In this document: positions 59,640 through 64,000 of the stretch, in pieces | How the letters are laid out: every line of letters starts with the position of its first letter | How positions within the stretch are numbered: the first letter of the stretch is position 1 | Origin: Latrodectus hesperus | Lineage: Eukaryota; Arthropoda; Arachnida; Araneae; Theridiidae | Length of the DNA: 64,000 nt | Assembly (NCBI GenBank): GCA_037975125.1 | Contig: CM075853.1 | Coordinates: 74,785,609 to 74,849,608, forward strand | Direction of reading: 5' to 3' | Position numbers and translations under genes: made by a program | Notes under the pieces: model-generated | The model's input: the letters and a program-made list of their open reading frames with translations, nothing else | The model's database searches: none | What the model was told of the DNA's origin: nothing

Positions 59640-59900
59640 CTGTTGGTATTGAACAGAAGATTTTCTAAGGAGCATTTTGTATGAATAGCGTATTCGATCT
59701 TTCTCAGGAAAGGATGTTAATTGATGTGCAATGTGTACATCTGTGAGTCTTCACTAGATTGGAACAGAGCATCGTTATTTGCATTACGGCCTGTGGTAAA
59801 GTTCGTCTCAGCGTTCGATCCAATTTAAACGTTAATGAGTTCTTTTGTAAGAACACTCTAGCAAGAATAAGCCTTGAGCCTCAGTTTATCCAATACAAGA
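59640..59900. other. GC-richer, non-repetitive island without identified function
   Basis: About 260 bp clearly less AT-rich than the flanks. On the plus strand, ttctcag|GAAAGG and CCTGTG|GTAAAG could be splice borders of an 86-nt exon, but all three frames have stops. On the minus strand a 28-codon stretch from an acceptor-like ccacag is open. It could be an untranslated exon, an enhancer or an old insertion. Confidence 0.3.
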
Positions 59901-62009
59901 TATTAATTATTCACTGCTTCTAAGCATTTATTTCTCTATAAGATAATAACTTATATTATTGTTTATCACACTTCAATATATTAAAATTTTATTTCTATAG
60001 TTAAATATGTTTATATTTTGGAATGTTCCAAACAATAAACTATAGTAAAAGGTTAAACAATCTTTTATGCTTGAATTATTCAGTTAATCTAGAAAATAAG
60101 ATGAAATTTATATTGATTAAAGTAATTAGAGTAATCAAAATCTTTATAAATGATATAAGGTTCATAGAGATAACCCAAAAATAACAGAGAAATAATTGTC
60201 ATTTTATGGAAAATATACATATTTTTTTAATTTCATATTTTCTTAATAGCATTACATTAAAAATATAAATCTTGATTTAATGAAATTTTGAAATTCTTCC
60301 ACGCACGGAAAAAATAATACACTCAAAAAATTCTCTAAGGGAAATATTAATTTTATAATTCTTCAGAATGATGTTATTCTGAGATCAGTTTTAGTAAAAG
60401 AATAAAAAAAATAAGTTAAAAATAAATTTTTAATATTTTTAAAATTTTTAGTAATTGCTTAATTTTAACAACTGCTATTTGAATATCTGTTGTTAAAGTT
60501 AAGGAAGCAAATCCAAGCAAGCAATCCAGGATTTTTTTCAAATAAAATCCAGGCTTTTCATATTTTGTTGACCGCAACAATTGGAAGAAATATTGCTGTG
60601 ACAATCAAGGTTTTTGCTTCCCTCTTCATTGCTTCAGATTGATTCAATTGACAATAATATGTTCAAGGACATTTATCTCAGACTGTTAAGTTTTATTTTC
60701 ATTGTTCAATTTACGAAGGTTCAATGCTCTTTCAGTCAACAATATTGGAAAATGCATACTCTGGTTTCTTTAAAGAGTATTTTATATCAAGTTTATGATG
60801 ACCTAGACTATTGAAGCTAAAATGGCATTTTGTTTTGAACTAAGGAGAGCTGCTTAATATAAATAGCTGTTTCTAAAAATCTAAATCTTTTAAACATTTT
60901 TTTAAATATTATTGCCAGTTTTCTTATAAATATATATCTTTTACTTATAAGTACTAAGTAAGTATACTTTTACTTATTATATTAATATATTATGAAGTAC
61001 TAAATTCAGTTCATTAGTTGTATAAAAATATAAAATAAGATAGTTTTAGAAAAAGTGTCCTAAACTAAAATCGAAAATGATTTAATCTAGAATATAAACA
61101 AAGAGCTACGATTTTCTTCATTTAAATAAAAAAAGCCTTATTGTAAGGAATGTTGATTATTGGGATGCCTTTAAGAACTAACGTTGCACAAATGTTTTTG
61201 AATTTATTTTAACTGATTTAAATTATTACAAAATAATGAAATTAATAATTAATATTTTGATTGAAAATTTAATCAATAAATTTATATGCATATTAACATG
61301 TATTGTGCATGAAATAAATGCTAATATTTTATTGTTTATTGTCATGTGCTCAATTTTATTTGTTTGTTCAAATGTTTAGTGTATAATTATGTTTACTTGA
61401 AAACAAAATTAAAAGCCCGACAAATTATTATTCAGTATTATGTTAGGGGAGAATAGCATTAAAAATATCACATTTTCTTTATTATATCAAGTTTGTAATG
61501 TTATATTTGTTACATTTAGAATATATTAAATAATTCAAAAAAGAAAAAAGTAAATCCACATAAATTTTAACAAAAATATAAAGCAGTAAAATATCTATTT
61601 AATATATAGGTTTCCTCGTTAATTCTAAATCCTAAAATAGCATATACAGTATATTATCAAGAATTTAAGCTTTAAAATTTCATTAATAAGTTTTTTACTA
61701 TGTATTCATTACTTACACATATAAAGCCATTACCATTATATATTCTTTCATATGATAAATTTAAAGCAACGATAATAAAGTCTTTTTATTGAAATTGAAG
61801 TTTTCATCTTTCAGTGACGATTAACTGTTCCATTATCAAGATTTACATTTCTATTAACATTTCGACACCTAGTTATTTTATTATTGCTGGCTGAAATCAT
61901 GAACATTTTTAAGAATATTTTTAATAAATTTTATTTTGAAAAGTACTATGTTTGGCATTATTTATTCACAATAAAAGCACTTTATACTATGTGATATTCT
62001 AAAATTGCC

Positions 62010-62135
<126 letters not shown>

Positions 62136-62898
62136 ATGCACTTTTATCTTTCTTAAATAACCATTTAGAATTTAAATGCAAATACTCCAGGTTAAAATAT
62201 CATGGAAATTAAAAATAAATTTCATCAGGACGTTTCAAAATAATCAAGGAGTTGAGAGAAATTAAATATTCAATCAAGAGTTCAAAAATGTTTTGAAAAA
62301 TGTTATACAACTCTTTTAATTATATATAATTGATATTTATTATAATATATAATTAATTTTATGTATAACTGAAATTTTTGAGATTAAATCTAAAATCTAC
62401 TCTAGAAGGAGTCTTTGTATAAAGAGTAACAATATTTTCATCCAAAATCGTAACAGCAAAGTGGTTCTTATAATTTTTATGAAGTTATTTATTTTTAATG
62501 AACCACATTATTTAAAACTTTACATTTTGCAAACAATGCGGGAAATGTTGATCTGAAAACTCATATAAAGACTGCTGATGTCTAAAGTGACCATTAACCA
62601 TTTTCAAGTAAAGCTAAATTTTTTGACATCAACTGGAAATTGTAATTCAATTTATTTCTATTAAATAAGTTGAACAAAGAAAGTAAATAATTAATAATTC
62701 CATTAATTTTATTGAATTAGGGAAATGATTTATACGTTTTATTTATAAAAATCCCCTCATATATATCATTTCAATTATCCATCATTTTGCATCAGATATA
62801 TATTCACCATATATGGCAATGTAGTTAGGTGAGAAGATTCTTTAAATTGTATCAATTAATAATATTGTTACTCACATGATAACAAAATAGCATATTAC

Positions 62899-62945
62899 TT
62901 CATCTCTGTGAATATCTGTAAGATTTTCTTTGGCCTCCTGAATGA
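62899..62945 (-). CDS. Candidate 47-nt coding exon of a longer aquaglyceroporin form
   Basis: The acceptor ...cagattgtag|TCATTCAG lies 9 nt after another possible AG, and the donor is GATGAA|GTAATA. Entered in phase 1, it reads V-IQEAKENLTDIHRDE and leaves in phase 0, which is the phase needed by the exon at 39426. The alternative acceptor at 62952 in the same incoming phase hits a TGA within the exon. The peptide is polar and helix-prone, as expected for a cytoplasmic tail. I infer that it belongs to the aquaglyceroporin; it could instead end an unrelated minus-strand gene. Confidence 0.45.
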
Positions 62946-63105
62946 CTACAATCTGTATTTAAATGAAGAAAAAAATCAAAATATTTTATAAGTTTTATTA
63001 GCAAAAAATTATATGTTTTCATATTATATGTATCACTAGTATATAAAACTCTAGCGTTCAGATTTGTGTAAAAATATAATGAGATACGAAGAGAATATAC
63101 GTTAC
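62946..63105 (-). other. Candidate 160-bp intron between the two amino-terminal exons
   Basis: Starts GTAACG and ends in a pyrimidine-rich tract (tttttttcttcattt) before two candidate AGs, at 62953 and 62946. It is strongly AT-rich against its less AT-rich neighbours. Confidence 0.45.
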
Positions 63106-63219
63106 CTTGCAACATTTCGTTGCTGCGGTATTCATCTTTGAGTTTCATGTCCATGGACTCCTTCCAGAGTATGCTACTCGAAGAAGCTCCAACTTCATCT
63201 ATACAAGAGCCTTTACTAG
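63106..63219 (-). CDS. Candidate 114-nt coding exon, amino-terminal extension
   Basis: Strong acceptor tatttgcatttacag|CTAGTAAAGG and donor TTGCAAG|GTAACG on the minus strand. Only one frame is open through the exon. It is phase 1 at both ends and reads SKGSCIDEVGASSSSILW, then KESMDMKLKDEYRSNEMLQ. Base composition is less AT-rich than the surroundings. Joining directly to the exon at 39426 would shift the frame, but joining through the 47-nt block at 62945-62899 keeps it. The strong acceptor implies at least one more 5' exon beyond the window. I do not recognise the peptide from any domain family. Confidence 0.55.
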
Positions 63220-64000
63220 CTGTAAATGCAAATAGAATGATTTTGTCTACAAAATTGATATTTCACAAATATGCCAAGACTATGCAAATTTCATGGATCA
63301 ATTTTATTAAATAAAACTTTACTAAGTATTTTATTTACAGAGGATGAGTAAAATTTTACATATGCAATCTATTTGAATCACTCACAATTTGTGAATTAAT
63401 ACTGTCTAAAATATCTGCGGCAATACATAATATAAAAAAATAATGAGATTTCAAATAAATCACGGAAACTGCATAAGCAGGCTCGTCTTCAAAACTGTTG
63501 ATAAAATTATAGAAATGATTGAAGTTGACTACAATGTTAGCAAAGTAGGATCCCTAGAAGCTAAAAATCTATGAGACTATAAGACAATTTTAAAACATTT
63601 GTAATAGCTGGATTTAAAGAAGTAGCTTGATATTTGGGTGCCACACCTATTATTGCAACTTGTAAAAATCCTTTTGAGATAGGTGTAGGTAGGTTTGCTG
63701 CCATAAATTGAAAAATTAATTACAACAAGAAAACAAGTTATATTGAACATTCATCTGACTTTGCATATAGCTAAACATAATGAAATCGACCCATTTCTTA
63801 AACGATATTGACTAGGAATTAGAAAAGACACTTTTTGAAAATTTACGATGGCAAACATTATTTGGCGAAAACGAACGAATCAGATCTCAGTAAAATGCTT
63901 TTACTGCAAAATTTCCTTAATGATAAAAATTTGGCAATACGAGAAGATTACTAGGGTTTTTTCTCAATTAATAACCAATAATATTATGTGAGAATTATTA
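63220..64000 (-). other. Probable intron upstream of the candidate exon at 63219
   Basis: The acceptor at 63220 implies that transcription comes from beyond the window edge. No exon, element or long repeat was seen in these 781 bp. Confidence 0.4.

Noticed and set aside
63106..63219. Direct splice of the 63.1 kb exon to 39426
   Set aside because: Phase 1 against phase 0; the shifted frame meets a stop within the exon.
63120..63314. Plus-strand frame over the 63.1 kb block
   Set aside because: Splice borders fit the minus strand (tttacag acceptor, GTAACG donor). The plus frame is a shadow.

Overview
The window is very AT-rich eukaryotic DNA with long introns, (AT)n microsatellites, Tc1/mariner relics, a tRNA-derived SINE and one recognisable multi-exon gene. 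Gene content and repeats fit an arthropod; a chelicerate such as a spider is my best guess. That is an inference, because no marker in the window fixes the species.

The only gene I can support is on the minus strand: an aquaglyceroporin (glycerol/water channel of the MIP family). Six coding exons lie at 39426-39313, 22012-21886, 14471-14334, 12481-12366, 8562-8345 and 7209-7062. All have GT-AG borders and matching phases. They join into a 282-residue protein with six membrane segments, NPG in loop B and NPARD in loop E. Two more exon-like blocks at 63219-63106 and 62945-62899 can be joined in frame to the 39.4 kb exon. They would give a longer amino terminus from a distal promoter outside the window, while a TATA element at 39.5 kb could drive the short form. 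On this reading nearly the whole window is one gene locus of more than 56 kb.

Layout: 1-7061 is 3' flank, with a Tc1 relic at 5.4-5.8 kb. 7.06-14.5 kb holds exons 6 to 3, with a short internally deleted non-LTR element at 12.7-13.1 kb. 14.5-21.9 kb is intron 2, with a full-length dead mariner at 15.6-16.7 kb and a second mariner scrap at 20.4 kb. 22-39.3 kb is intron 1. It holds a 148-bp minisatellite with higher-order duplication at 24.3-26.3 kb, GA and AT microsatellites, a perfect palindrome and another Tc1 relic. 39.4-62.9 kb is upstream sequence (the first long intron of the extended form). It holds a SINE, two related Tc1 elements in opposite orientation (one internally deleted), hairpins and stretches I could not classify. 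The end of the window carries the two candidate amino-terminal exons.

Most open frames here are chance frames, readings of (AT)n as Ile-Tyr repeats, or pieces of dead transposases. No CRISPR array, operon, rRNA or convincing functional tRNA was seen. I did not find a wholly new system. The points most worth checking are the remote amino-terminal exons and the unusual pore residues of the aquaglyceroporin.
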